Shown here: piece by piece, positions 6,417-14,788 of the stretch
How positions within the stretch are numbered: position 1 is the stretch's first letter
Layout of the letters: every line of letters begins with the position of its first letter
From: a virus
Length of the DNA: 38,248 nucleotides
Reading direction: 5' to 3' (one strand)
IMG/VR virus record: IMGVR_UViG_3300023174_000350
Location: 1-38,248 of that record
Program-made: the position numbers and the translations under genes
Notes under the pieces: model-generated
The model's input: only the letters and a program-made list of their open reading frames with translations
Database searches by the model: none
Told to the model about the DNA's origin: nothing

Positions 6417-7622
6417 ATGCCCCTTCAATTCACCATCACAAACGCCGGACGCGCAGCCATAGCTCAGGTCGGAGGAGCCATCGGACCCGTTACGCTCACA
6501 AAGATCGCCATCGGCAGCGGCGGATACACGCCAACCGCAACGCAGACCGCACTGCAAACGGAAATTAAACGCCTCGACCCATCCGGGAGCAGCGTGCCAG
6601 TGCCGGGAACGATCAGCATCACCGCACAGGACAATTCAGCCGACTCTTACTCCGTCAAAGAAATCGGCCTCTACACGAACAACAACGTCCTTTTTGCCAT
6701 CTGCGCACAGACGGCCGTCATCATGACAAAAGCGAGCGGATCAGCCGCGCTTTTTGCAATGGATTTTGTGATGACCAATGTGCCCGCCGGAACCGTCACC
6801 GTGGGAAATGTGGGCTTCACGTATTCGCAAGCCACAGAGACAGCCATGGGCGTGCTGGGCATCGCCACGACCGCCGAAGCGCAGGCTGGAACGATTGACA
6901 CCAAAATCATCACGCCGCTCAAGCTGGCACAGGTCACAGCCACAGAATCACGGGCTGGCGTTGTCGCTCTGGCAACAGCAGCCGAGGCGCAAGCACTCGC
7001 GCCAAGCACGACAAAGGTTCTAAGCGTAGCGCGACTGCTGGACAGGACGGCAACAACCGCGCGTGCTGGGGTTGTAGTCTTGGCAACCAACGCCGAAACG
7101 CAAACAGGGACAGAGGCAAACAAAGCGGTCACGCCAGCATCTTTTGCCAGCGCCGGAACGCTGCTTGTCCCGCCCGGCGCGGTGATGCCATTTGCCATGG
7201 CCGTCACTCCATCCGGTTGGCTGGCTGCAAACGGAAATGTGGTCCCTAACGGTATAGGCACCGTTCAAGGTATAACCGCTAATTTTGCCGCTCTCTTTGC
7301 GGTGGTCGGAACAACCTATGGCCCGGCTGGAACACTCCCCGACCTGCGCGGCTACTTCGTGCGCGGCAGTGGGACAAATGCGGACGGCACGGCGGCGGGG
7401 ACTTTTGGAACGAAGCAGGCGGATGCCTTTAAGTCGCACTCTCATCCTTACACTGATAAGTGGGCAAACTTCGGGGCAAAAACCACCGTAGGCGGGGCTA
7501 ATGAAACAGGCTGGAAATATACTGACGGGTATACAACGGGAAATTTAACAACAACAGCAACAGGTGACCTTACGGAAACCCGCCCCAAAAACATCGCCCT
7601 CCTCTACTGCATCAAATTCTAA
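6417..7622 (+). CDS. H: Tail fibre protein H with collar domain
   Basis: This is a receptor-binding tail fibre. The N-terminus (MPLQFTITNAGRAAIAQ, then VTLTKIAIGSGGYTPT and YSVKEIGLYT) is the P2 gpH-type baseplate attachment domain. The middle has short repeats built on AGVVxLAT and EAQAGT, typical of fibre shafts. A phage collar domain follows (PPGAVMPFAMAVTPSGWLAANG, later LPDLRGYFVRG), and the end (RPKNIALLYCIKF) is the usual C-terminus of collar-containing fibres. No fibre-assembly chaperone gene follows. Two ACGT sites lie within it, in a region where that word is otherwise scarce. Confidence 0.88.
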   Translation: MPLQFTITNAGRAAIAQVGGAIGPVTLTKIAIGSGGYTPTATQTALQTEIKRLDPSGSSVPVPGTISITAQDNSADSYSVKEIGLYTNNNVLFAICAQTAVIMTKASGSAALFAMDFVMTNVPAGTVTVGNVGFTYSQATETAMGVLGIATTAEAQAGTIDTKIITPLKLAQVTATESRAGVVALATAAEAQALAPSTTKVLSVARLLDRTATTARAGVVVLATNAETQTGTEANKAVTPASFASAGTLLVPPGAVMPFAMAVTPSGWLAANGNVVPNGIGTVQGITANFAALFAVVGTTYGPAGTLPDLRGYFVRGSGTNADGTAAGTFGTKQADAFKSHSHPYTDKWANFGAKTTVGGANETGWKYTDGYTTGNLTTTATGDLTETRPKNIALLYCIKF

Positions 7623-7643
7623 GGAAGTCCCCGCAGAAGACAC
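7623..7643 (+). repeat. Dispersed repeat copy B (right block only)
   Basis: GGAAGTCCCCGCAGAAGACAC begins at the last base of the fibre stop codon region and lies in the 74-base gap before the sheath gene. It matches copy A exactly over 21 bases, but the CTCCGTG block is missing here. Confidence 0.75.
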
Positions 7644-7696
7644 CAACACGCGACCACCGCACTCTCTCACCCGCAACCGCAACCCACTAAATCACC

Positions 7697-8803
7697 ATGC
7701 CAACTTTTTTACACGGCGTAGAAATCCAAGAAATCACAGGCGGACCACGCCCAATCAAAACCGTTTCATCCAGCGTCATCGGCCTTGTCGGAACAGGCAC
7801 AGCCCACGCTGATTTCCCGCTGAACACGCCCGTCCTTGTCACCTCCCCTACGGGAGTTTCGACCAAGCTTGGTGCGACCAGCTACCTCGGCAAGGCCATC
7901 GAGGCCATTTACAAACAGACTGGCGCGGTTGTCGTGGTAGTGCGCTGCGCAACGCTGGCCGATGTCGCCGGAAGCGCAAGCCTGCTCACAGGCGTTCACG
8001 CTCTCCGAAAAGCGCAGGCTGAACTCAATGTCACACCTCGCCTCATCGTGGCAGAAGGCGCTTATGAGACGACAACGGTAGACGACATCAAAGTTGTCGC
8101 CTCTGCTCTCCGGGCGGTTGCAATCGCTGGTCTCGTTTCGAGCGTGACCGCAATCGACACCGCCACCGAAGCCTCGGCATGGGTCACAGCAAATGGAAAC
8201 GACCGCATGTATGCAATATGGCCAGCCGTCAACGGCGGCGAAGACCCAGCTCCGTATGTTGCCGGACTCATGGCCCGCATCGACAACGAGCGTGGCTTCT
8301 GGTGGTCTCCATCGAACAACGAAGTTTCCGGTATCGAGAAGATCGACAAGTCGGTTGACTTCGTTCTCGGAGATACCTCCTCACTGGCGAATGTGCTCAA
8401 CCTCGGAAATGTCGCCACATTCATTCGCAGCGGCGGATTCCGACTCTGGGGCAACCAGACCGGCAGCACGGACATCAAATACCAATTCGTGAATGTCCGC
8501 CGCACAGCAGACCTCATTTTCGACTCACTCCAACGCGCCCACCTCTGGGCAGTCGATCGCCTCATCAGCAAGACCTACCTCGAGGATGTCACGGAGTCCG
8601 TCAACGCCTACCTCGCCAGCCTTAAAAACCAAGGCGCGATTCTTGGCGGCAAATGCTGGCCCGATCCAGACCTCAACACCCCTGCAAACATTCAAGACGG
8701 TAATGTCTTTTTCAACTTTGACTTCACGCCGCCTTACCCAGCCGAGCACATCACATTCCGTGGCGAGCTGACCAACGAATACCTCTCCGAAATCCTTAAC
8801 TAA
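7697..8803 (+). CDS. FI: Tail sheath protein FI
   Basis: This is the contractile tail sheath subunit of the P2 FI type, 368 residues against about 396 in P2. It begins MPTFLHGVEIQEITGGPRP, typical of the family, and has the C-terminal domain seen in sheath proteins: WAVDRLISKTYLEDV, later GGKCWPDPDLNTP and an end with PPYPAEHITFRGELTNEYL. It is followed after 9 bases by the tube gene, the conserved pair in contractile tails. The preceding gap (7623-7696) holds repeat copy B. Confidence 0.94.
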   Translation: MPTFLHGVEIQEITGGPRPIKTVSSSVIGLVGTGTAHADFPLNTPVLVTSPTGVSTKLGATSYLGKAIEAIYKQTGAVVVVVRCATLADVAGSASLLTGVHALRKAQAELNVTPRLIVAEGAYETTTVDDIKVVASALRAVAIAGLVSSVTAIDTATEASAWVTANGNDRMYAIWPAVNGGEDPAPYVAGLMARIDNERGFWWSPSNNEVSGIEKIDKSVDFVLGDTSSLANVLNLGNVATFIRSGGFRLWGNQTGSTDIKYQFVNVRRTADLIFDSLQRAHLWAVDRLISKTYLEDVTESVNAYLASLKNQGAILGGKCWPDPDLNTPANIQDGNVFFNFDFTPPYPAEHITFRGELTNEYLSEILN

Positions 8804-8812
8804 AAAAAGACC

Positions 8813-9322
8813 ATGGCAACCGCATCGAAAATCCTCAAAAACTTCAACCTCTATGTGGACGGTCGCGGCTTCGCGGGCGTCTGTGACGAGCTGCAACTCC
8901 CGACCCTCGGCCTCGTGGTCGAAGACTTCCGCGCTGGCGGCATGGATTCATCTGTGGCCGTCGAAATGGGACAGGAAAAACTTGAAGCCTCTTTCGTGCT
9001 CAGTGGCTACGAGGAAAATGTCCTAAACCTTTGGGGAATCGGCCAAGGCCAAACCGTGCCACTCGTGGCCCGTGGCGCTCTTGAAAGCCTCGATGGCTCA
9101 GTGACGCCCGTAGTCGTTTACATGAACGGCACGATTCGATCGATGGAACCCGGCGCGTGGAAGGCTGGCGAAAAATCAACCATCTCTTTCACGATGGACC
9201 TTCGCAGCTACAAATACACGCAGGCTGGAAAGACCATCAACGAGATCGACATTCCGAACATGATTCGCATCGTGAACGGAGTAGACCGCCTTGCGGCACA
9301 ACGCAACGCAATCGGCATTTAA
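8813..9322 (+). CDS. FII: Tail tube protein FII
   Basis: This is the inner tube subunit of the P2 FII type, with 169 residues, close to the 172 of P2. Family signs include the opening ILKNFNLYVDGRGFAGVCDE, the LPTLGLVVEDFRAGGMD loop and a C-terminal NEIDIPNMIRIVNGVDRL. It lies between sheath and chaperone, as in P2. Confidence 0.93.
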   Translation: MATASKILKNFNLYVDGRGFAGVCDELQLPTLGLVVEDFRAGGMDSSVAVEMGQEKLEASFVLSGYEENVLNLWGIGQGQTVPLVARGALESLDGSVTPVVVYMNGTIRSMEPGAWKAGEKSTISFTMDLRSYKYTQAGKTINEIDIPNMIRIVNGVDRLAAQRNAIGI

Positions 9323-9325
9323 AGC

Positions 9326-9589
9326 ATGGCTGCCAAAAAATCCACCGTGGAAATCGAACTCGATTTTCCAATCAAAATCGAAAGCGTCGAATGCCGACGC
9401 CTCACCCTCCGCAGGCCGAAGGTTGGCGATATGCTGGCCGCTGAAGAAGGAAGCAAAGGGCAAAGCGAACAAGAGACAGAGATTCTTGCCTTCGCCAACC
9501 TCTGCATGGTCACGCCCTCCGAAATCCGAGACCTCGACCTCGGCGATTACAAGAAGCTCCAGAAGGCATTCTCCGGTTTTTTAGGCTGA
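9326..9589 (+). CDS. E: Tail assembly chaperone E (short frame)
   Basis: This 87-residue product is of the P2 gpE tail-assembly family. It is beta-rich at the start (STVEIELDFPIKIESVECRRLTLRRP) and helical afterwards. In contractile and siphovirus tails the protein before the tape measure is made in a short and a frameshifted long form, which together coat the tape measure during tube growth. Here the gene ends in a classic slippery site and the -1 frame stays open to base 9711 (see the next two entries). Confidence 0.85.
   Translation: MAAKKSTVEIELDFPIKIESVECRRLTLRRPKVGDMLAAEEGSKGQSEQETEILAFANLCMVTPSEIRDLDLGDYKKLQKAFSGFLG
9577..9583 (+). other. Programmed -1 ribosomal frameshift site in gene E
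   Basis: The heptamer TTTTTTA is in phase T TTT TTA (codons GGT TTT TTA), the X XXY YYZ form needed for -1 slippage. It lies four bases before the zero-frame TGA (9587-9589). P2 uses the equivalent T TTT TTG in the same gene. The downstream frame encodes a conserved-looking extension. Confidence 0.85.
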
Positions 9590-9711
9590 CGCGAGAGGAC
9601 GCCATGCGCGGCACTCTCGCTCTGGCCAGCCATACAGGCTGGAGCCTCGCAGAGATCAGCGAAATGACCGCCGAAGAGCTTGTGGACTGGTGCGGGAAAC
9701 TTCCTAAATAA
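9583..9711 (+). CDS. Frameshift extension E' of the tail assembly chaperone
   Basis: After a -1 slip on TTTTTTA, translation continues as RLTREDAMRGTLALASHTGW and on through AEISEMTAEELVDWCGKLP to a TAA at 9709-9711. This gives an E+E' fusion of about 128 residues, comparable with about 142 in P2. The residues after the slip (R-L-T-R-E) and the ending helix with VDW resemble E' tails of P2-like phages. There is no independent start or ribosome-binding site here, so I read it as expressed only by frameshifting. The tape measure gene starts two bases after its stop. Confidence 0.85.
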   Translation, partial: RLTREDAMRGTLALASHTGWSLAEISEMTAEELVDWCGKLPK

Positions 9712-9713
9712 TC

Positions 9714-11726
9714 ATGGCGACCGAGAAAAAATTCAAAGCAACAATCGAGATCGGCGGGGCCGTTGCTGGCTCGCTGAAATCCTCGTTTGCAGCGGTCACG
9801 GGCAACACGAAGATTCTTGGATCGGCGCTCTCTAAGCTGACCTCCCAGCAAAAGAAGCTCGAAAGTTTCAACTCATCACAACTGCGAATCGGCGAGACTC
9901 AAAAGAAGCTGATGCAGGCGATGAAAGCAGGCGACACCTCTGGCGTGGAGCGCCTGCGCAAATCGCTCGATACGCAACGCCAATCTCTCGCAAAACTTGG
10001 CGAGGAACTCAAGAAGGCCAAGATCAACACGAATGACCTGTCCGGCGAAATGGAACGCCTCGGCAGGAAGGCGAACGCGACCAAAAAAGTCATGGAGTCA
10101 TGGGGCAAGATAAAGCCCATCGGAGACAACTTCAAAACCGTAGCCACCCGCACCGCTGGCGGATTCGTTGCCATCGGCGCAGCAGCAGCAGCGGCAAGTG
10201 CCGCCGTGTGGAAACTCGGAACCGGATTCGGAAACTTTGCCGACTCCGCAGCGGAAGGCGCTGCAACCCTCGGGACCGATGCGAATTTCCTTCTCTCCGT
10301 GCGCTACGCCGCCAACCAAGTCGGAGCCTCTGCCGAGATGGCCGACAAGGCGCTTTCTGAAATGAACATCCGCCTTGTTGATGCGGGCGAGGACGGCAAC
10401 AAGACGGGTGAGGCACTCAGCGAGCTTGGTCTAAACATCGGCAAGCTTCAAAAGATGGACACCGCCTCGCAGTTTGCCACGATCTCGCAGGCGTTCAGCA
10501 AATACACCGGCAAAGTCAACAAGGCAAAAATAGCAACCGAGATATTCGGCAAGGCAGGGCGCAAAATCCCGAACCTCCTCAACCTGGGCAAGGAAGGGCT
10601 GCAAGGCTACGCGCAAGCCGCGCAAGATGCGGGCTACCTGCTCAGTGATTCCGACATGCTCATGGGCGATGCGTTTGATGAGGCCATGGGCCAATTCAAT
10701 CTCGCCCTTGAAGGCGCTCGCAACACCATCGGGCGCGAAGTCCTTCCAGTCTTGACCGAGCTGATGACCTCACTCGGCTCATTCATCCGCGAAAACGCGC
10801 CAAACATCAAAGCAATGGCGCAGGAGTTCGGCGGCTGGCTCAAAACTAACGGCCCGATCATAGGCACACAGATCCGCGATATGGCAAAGAGCCTGGTTGA
10901 AATGGGCAAGGCGGCTTGGCCATTCATTGAATCGGTAGGAGGAATCAAGGCCGTGCTTGGCAGCATCGCCGCCGTAGCATTCGCGCCAGCAATCGCCGCA
11001 GTTGTCTCGCTTGGCGCATCTATTGTGATTGCTACACCAACCGTCATCTCACTGACAACAAAACTCTGGGGCATGGCCGCAGCCGCAGCAGGCGGGAGCG
11101 CAGCCCTCCTGCCAATCATCGGCACGGTTGCCGTGGTAGCCGCTGGCGTTGTCGCCCTCGGATTTGCTGTCAAAGAAGTCTCAGACAACTGGGACACCTA
11201 CGCATGGGCGATCAACGAAGCGTGGACAGCCACAACTGGATTCATCGCAAAAATGGGAAGCGCAATTGCCGCATGGGTGAACGACACGAATATCGCAATT
11301 TCAAACTTTGGCGGCAGCATTTACAACTCAATCGCAGGCGCATTCGACAAACTCACAGGCAAGATCGGCGCGTGGTTCTCATGGGTGCGCGAAAGATTTG
11401 TTGGCCTCGGAAGCTCAATCAAAGGCGTCTTCACGGGCGGCGACTCGCCCGCTCCTGTGGACGGCGCACGCGCATCCGGTGGCCCCGTGTCCGCTGGCAA
11501 AAGCTACCTCGTCGGAGAGCGCGGCCCCGAAATTTTCTCGCCCTCCTCATCCGGGTCGATCATCCCCAACCACCGCGCAGGCGGCAGCGTGCAGAATGAC
11601 AACCGCACGATCACCATCAACATCACAGCCAGCCCCGGCATGAACGAGCGAACCCTTGCCGACCTCGTGCTCGCCCGCCTCGATGGACGCCAAGCCGCCC
11701 TCGCTGGTGGCGCACTCTACGACTAA
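9714..11726 (+). CDS. T: Tape measure protein T
   Basis: This 670-residue tail length ruler starts right after the E' stop. Its first 130 residues are charged and helical (coiled coil). Hydrophobic alanine/glycine stretches at about 145-165 and 410-480 are typical of the regions that contact membranes during DNA delivery. A C-terminal segment has GERGPEIFSPSSSGSIIP, frequently seen in tape measure proteins. P2 gpT is about 815 residues, so the tail should be shorter than that of P2. The family sequence is poorly conserved, but the position and architecture are clear. Confidence 0.92.
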   Translation: MATEKKFKATIEIGGAVAGSLKSSFAAVTGNTKILGSALSKLTSQQKKLESFNSSQLRIGETQKKLMQAMKAGDTSGVERLRKSLDTQRQSLAKLGEELKKAKINTNDLSGEMERLGRKANATKKVMESWGKIKPIGDNFKTVATRTAGGFVAIGAAAAAASAAVWKLGTGFGNFADSAAEGAATLGTDANFLLSVRYAANQVGASAEMADKALSEMNIRLVDAGEDGNKTGEALSELGLNIGKLQKMDTASQFATISQAFSKYTGKVNKAKIATEIFGKAGRKIPNLLNLGKEGLQGYAQAAQDAGYLLSDSDMLMGDAFDEAMGQFNLALEGARNTIGREVLPVLTELMTSLGSFIRENAPNIKAMAQEFGGWLKTNGPIIGTQIRDMAKSLVEMGKAAWPFIESVGGIKAVLGSIAAVAFAPAIAAVVSLGASIVIATPTVISLTTKLWGMAAAAAGGSAALLPIIGTVAVVAAGVVALGFAVKEVSDNWDTYAWAINEAWTATTGFIAKMGSAIAAWVNDTNIAISNFGGSIYNSIAGAFDKLTGKIGAWFSWVRERFVGLGSSIKGVFTGGDSPAPVDGARASGGPVSAGKSYLVGERGPEIFSPSSSGSIIPNHRAGGSVQNDNRTITINITASPGMNERTLADLVLARLDGRQAALAGGALYD

Positions 11727-11728
11727 CC

Positions 11729-12181
11729 ATGGCCAACGATACCATGCTCGCCCTTGGCGCTTTTCGATTCTCGATTTCGACTGCCGCATATCAGCAGTTG
11801 GAACGGCAAAGCTCCTACAAGTGGGAAGAGGTCGAACGATTCGGACAAGCGCCGCTGATGCAGTATTGTGGCTACGACTCCGAAACCATCTCCCTGCAAG
11901 GAACGATCCTCCCCGAATACAAAGGCGGACTGGGGCAGATGTCGCAAATGCGCGTCCAAGCCTCCCTCGGAATCGCCCTGCCGCTCGTTACTGGGACGGG
12001 GAACTATTACGGCCTCTGGGTGGTCGAATCGATCACCGAGGCGCAGGAGGTTTTCTGGAGCAACGGGCAACCCCGCAAAATCAATTTCCAGATCAATCTC
12101 AAAAAATACGCCGAGGTCACGCTGAAGATCGGGCCATTCAATGTGTCCGTGTCCGGGCTTCTGGGATCATTACTACGATGA
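11729..12181 (+). CDS. U: Tail protein U
   Basis: This P2 gpU-type tail protein has 150 residues (about 159 in P2). The opening LALGAFRFSISTAAYQQLER and the stretch WEEVERFGQAPLMQYCG, followed by SETISLQGTILPEY, match the family well, as does GLWVVESITEAQEVFW. It probably acts at the tail tip or baseplate hub. It starts two bases after T and overlaps X by four bases. Confidence 0.92.
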   Translation: MANDTMLALGAFRFSISTAAYQQLERQSSYKWEEVERFGQAPLMQYCGYDSETISLQGTILPEYKGGLGQMSQMRVQASLGIALPLVTGTGNYYGLWVVESITEAQEVFWSNGQPRKINFQINLKKYAEVTLKIGPFNVSVSGLLGSLLR

Positions 12182-12393
12182 ACGTCTACAAAACAAAGCA
12201 AGGCGACATGCTGGACGAAATCTGCCATCGGCATTACGGCAGCACCTACGGCCAGCAGGTCGAGACCGTGCTCGAGGTCAACCGCTCGCTTCGCCTGGCT
12301 GAACAAGGCCCCTACCTCCCCGCCGGCATCTACATCGTCCTGCCCATCATCGACGCGCCGAAAGCCAAGGAAACGGTCAGCCTCTTTTCGTAG
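12178..12393 (+). CDS. X: Tail protein X (LysM-like)
   Basis: This 71-residue P2 gpX-type protein starts at the ATG at 12178, which overlaps the U stop. It has the LysM-like pattern of the family: KTKQGDMLDEICHRHYG, then VLEVNRSL and LPAGIYIVLP. It is thought to help connect the spike and hub in the baseplate. It lies between U and D, exactly as in related phages. Confidence 0.9.
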   Translation: MNVYKTKQGDMLDEICHRHYGSTYGQQVETVLEVNRSLRLAEQGPYLPAGIYIVLPIIDAPKAKETVSLFS

Positions 12394-12396
12394 GCC

Positions 12397-13506
12397 ATGA
12401 AGCCCGATTTCCGCATCACCGGCACAGGAGGCGACCTAACCAAAACCTACGCCCAACGCCTCGCCTCGCTCACGATCACCGACAACTCGACCGAACAGGC
12501 CGATACGGTATCCATCGAACTCTCCAACCACGACGGCAAGCTCCCGATCCCCTCCGAGGGCGAAATCCTGAGCATCGCCATCGGCTACGAGGGCAATACG
12601 GTCGACAAAGGCAAATTCGTAATCGATGAAATCAGCCTGTCCGGTTTCCCCGAACGCATGAGTTTATCCGGCAAAGCCGCCCCCTTCGCAGCGGCGGGAG
12701 GATTCTCACCCTTCCAAAGCCGAAAAACCCGCAGCTTCGACAACATCACCCTCGGCCAGCTCGTCACCAACATCGCCGCCGAATGCGGCCTCGTTCCCGG
12801 CATCGCGCCGCAATACTACACGGTCACAATCCCGCACCTAGATCAAACGAACGAGTCGAACATGAACCTCCTCACGCGCCTCGCTCGCGATTACGAGGCG
12901 CTCATGAAACCCACCTTTGGCCGTCTCCTGTTCCTGCCGCGATCCACCGGCGCAAGCATCACCGGCGCGGCCCTACCCGGCCCGACGATCACCAAAGGGG
13001 AGGTCGCCAGCTACTCCGGGCAATTTAGCCAGCGCACGAAATACGGCAGCGCCACCACCCGCTGGCACGATCCAGAGACAGGCGAAACAAATTCCTTCAA
13101 GCTCGACGGCGAAGGCAGCGGCGCGGACTACGAAGCGCCAAACCTCTACCCCGACGAAACCGCCGCCAAAACCGCCGCCAAATCCTTCCTTAAATCCAGC
13201 GAGCGAGGCAGCGAATCGATAACGCTCTCCATGAGCGGACGCCCGGACATCATCGCCGAGGGTTTGATTACATTGAGCGGATTCCCCGACGCCATGAACA
13301 AAAGCTGGACCATCAAAACCGTCACGCACTCCCTCAGCCCCTCCGGGTTCACGACCTCCGTGCAGGCCGAAATCAAAGACCTCTCGACCGCAAGCTCCAC
13401 AGCCGCCACCCCAAACACGACCAGCGCAGCGAACAATCCATCCACCCCAGCAGGCCGAAACATTGAGGCCGTCACTTGGAATCCTGAGACAAATTCGTTT
13501 GAGTAA
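12397..13506 (+). CDS. D: Baseplate hub protein D
   Basis: This is a P2 gpD (T4 gp27-like) baseplate hub protein with 369 residues (about 387 in P2). Typical segments are LASLTITDNSTEQADTVSIE, then GKLPIPSEGEILSIAIGYE and the QTNESNMNLLTRLARDYEAL helix. The C-terminus becomes a low-complexity Ser/Thr/Ala/Asn tail at about 330-360. It is the last late gene; the attachment region begins immediately after its stop codon. Confidence 0.93.
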   Translation: MKPDFRITGTGGDLTKTYAQRLASLTITDNSTEQADTVSIELSNHDGKLPIPSEGEILSIAIGYEGNTVDKGKFVIDEISLSGFPERMSLSGKAAPFAAAGGFSPFQSRKTRSFDNITLGQLVTNIAAECGLVPGIAPQYYTVTIPHLDQTNESNMNLLTRLARDYEALMKPTFGRLLFLPRSTGASITGAALPGPTITKGEVASYSGQFSQRTKYGSATTRWHDPETGETNSFKLDGEGSGADYEAPNLYPDETAAKTAAKSFLKSSERGSESITLSMSGRPDIIAEGLITLSGFPDAMNKSWTIKTVTHSLSPSGFTTSVQAEIKDLSTASSTAATPNTTSAANNPSTPAGRNIEAVTWNPETNSFE

Positions 13507-13741
13507 ACGCAACAATGACGCAACACCCTTGTAAGTCGTTGATTATTAGGCTATGTTTTCAGATTCGTAATCGATAGGTCACGAGTTCGAATCTCGTCGT
13601 CGGCTCCCCTTCTAAAAGCCCGCAGATGCCCATTTTCAAAGGCTCTGCGGGCTTTTCTGTTCTTGTTTGAAATTGCTTGAGATTGTTTTGGAATTGCTTG
13701 AAATTGGCAACATGGACGCAACGGACGCAACAGGACGCAAC
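13507..13741 (+). other. Attachment region: tRNA-Thr 3' half with flanking arm repeats
   Basis: Bases 13564-13607 are the 3' half of a tRNA gene: an anticodon loop TTCGTAA (anticodon CGT, threonine), a T arm with a perfect 5 bp stem around TTCGAAT (13581-13597), then an acceptor strand and discriminator. The bases before 13564 cannot form the anticodon stem or the 5' half, so it is not a working tRNA but a phage-borne copy of a tRNA end, as in many attP sites. ACGCAACA repeats lie at 13507-13514 and 13518-13525 on one side and, as GGACGCAAC, at 13714, 13723 and 13733 on the other. They are candidate integrase arm sites. The integrase is adjacent. Confidence 0.82.
13614..13655. terminator. Bidirectional terminator hairpin
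   Basis: AAAAGCCCGCAGA (13614-13626) pairs perfectly with TCTGCGGGCTTTT (13644-13656), giving a 13 bp stem whose outer part is an A run on one side and a T run on the other. It can work in both directions. It lies directly downstream of the tRNA 3' end, so it may be the captured tRNA terminator and would also stop late transcription before the integrase. Confidence 0.8.
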
Positions 13742-14716
13742 AGGCCGGTGGTGACAATCAGGACTGCCACGGTTCGGGGGGAGCCTCGATTTGTGGTTTT
13801 TTCTAAAATTAACGGGGTGTCGAAGCGGGAATTTTTTCGCTCGCAGGTGGAGGCGCGGGTGCATCAGCGGGCGGTGATGGACAAGTTGATGACGCGCGGG
13901 ACGGATGCTTTCAAGGATGCGGCAGGCATGACGGTTGAAAAGGGGTGGAAGGAGTTTTGTTTGGTTCGAATCCCAAAACTAAAGGAGGGCAATCACGTTC
14001 GCCTTCTCAAATGGTGGTGGGGGCATTTCGTCGAGAAATACGGTTCACTGGATTTGAATGGCATCAAGCCCGTTCACATCGATGCTTTTTTAACTCGCCC
14101 GGAGTGGAACGGAACCACGGCGAATCAGGGGTTCGTTTACCTGCGCCTTGTATTCAACTGGCTGGTGCGCTACGAACTCGCAGCGGCAAATCCGGTGCTC
14201 AAAATCGACGTGCCGAAGGCTGCACCGGAGCATCATTTGCTGACCCTGGCGGAAGTGAAGAAGCTGTTAAGCCTGACGCAGAAAAATGTGAGGCTCCGCG
14301 CATGGATCGTGCTGGGTCTTTTCGGGGGGATGCGCATCTCGGAGGTGTGGCGCTGCCGCCCGGAGCATATCGAGCAGACAGAGATTTTCGTGCCGATCCG
14401 AAAGTCGACCGACCCAAAACCGCGCCCTCGTTTTGTGCCGATCCTTCCGGCGCTGACACGGAATCTTCCCAAAAAGTGGGATGACTTAGGCGAGGACATC
14501 ATCAAACGCGAGCGCACGGAGCTGGCGCACGCCATGGGCTGGCAGGAATGGCCGCAGAATTGCCTTAGACACACAGCAGCCTCGATGCACCGGGCTATGT
14601 GGCATGACAGCGCAAAGACGGCGTATTTTCTCGGTCACTCATCCCCGGGCATGGTGGAGGATCGCTACGCCAGGGGAGTGAGGCAAAATGAGGCCAAGGC
14701 GTTTTGGGCATTGTAA
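13712..14716 (+). CDS. int: Tyrosine recombinase integrase
   Basis: This enzyme integrates and excises the phage at the tRNA site. I prefer the ATG at 13712 (334 aa); a TTG at 13667 would add 15 residues encoded by the repeated TTGAAATTGCTTGA sequence. The N-terminal half holds a SAM-like core-binding domain. The catalytic half shows Arg in FGGMRISEV, CLRHTAAS with the second Arg and His, GHSS, and the nucleophilic Tyr in EDRYARG. In the H-x-x-R box the first position is Asn (NCLR), a change also found in other integrases. The first codons (DATDATGRNR) are made from the GGACGCAAC repeats, so the arm sites overlap the gene start. Confidence 0.92.
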   Translation: MDATDATGRNRPVVTIRTATVRGEPRFVVFSKINGVSKREFFRSQVEARVHQRAVMDKLMTRGTDAFKDAAGMTVEKGWKEFCLVRIPKLKEGNHVRLLKWWWGHFVEKYGSLDLNGIKPVHIDAFLTRPEWNGTTANQGFVYLRLVFNWLVRYELAAANPVLKIDVPKAAPEHHLLTLAEVKKLLSLTQKNVRLRAWIVLGLFGGMRISEVWRCRPEHIEQTEIFVPIRKSTDPKPRPRFVPILPALTRNLPKKWDDLGEDIIKRERTELAHAMGWQEWPQNCLRHTAASMHRAMWHDSAKTAYFLGHSSPGMVEDRYARGVRQNEAKAFWAL

Positions 14717-14739
14717 AACGCTAAAAGAAAGCAGGTTAG

Positions 14740-14749
14740 CCCCCCCCCC
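14740..14749. repeat. Run of ten C between convergent genes
   Basis: A ten-base homopolymer of C lies in the short space between the integrase stop and the end of the minus-strand regulator gene. It is outside both reading frames. The rest of 14717-14788 shows no hairpin terminator that I can see. Confidence 0.7.
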
Positions 14750-14788
14750 ACCCGCATTCTTCGTAAGTGGTGAGGTCGTGAATCTCAG

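Noticed and set aside
13564-13607. A complete functional tRNA gene
   Set aside because: Only the anticodon loop onward is tRNA-like. The bases before it cannot pair with the anticodon stem or the acceptor strand, so it is an attachment-site fragment.
14740-14749. Phase-variable poly-C switch
   Set aside because: The ten-C run lies outside both genes, after their stop codons, so a length change would not alter a reading frame.
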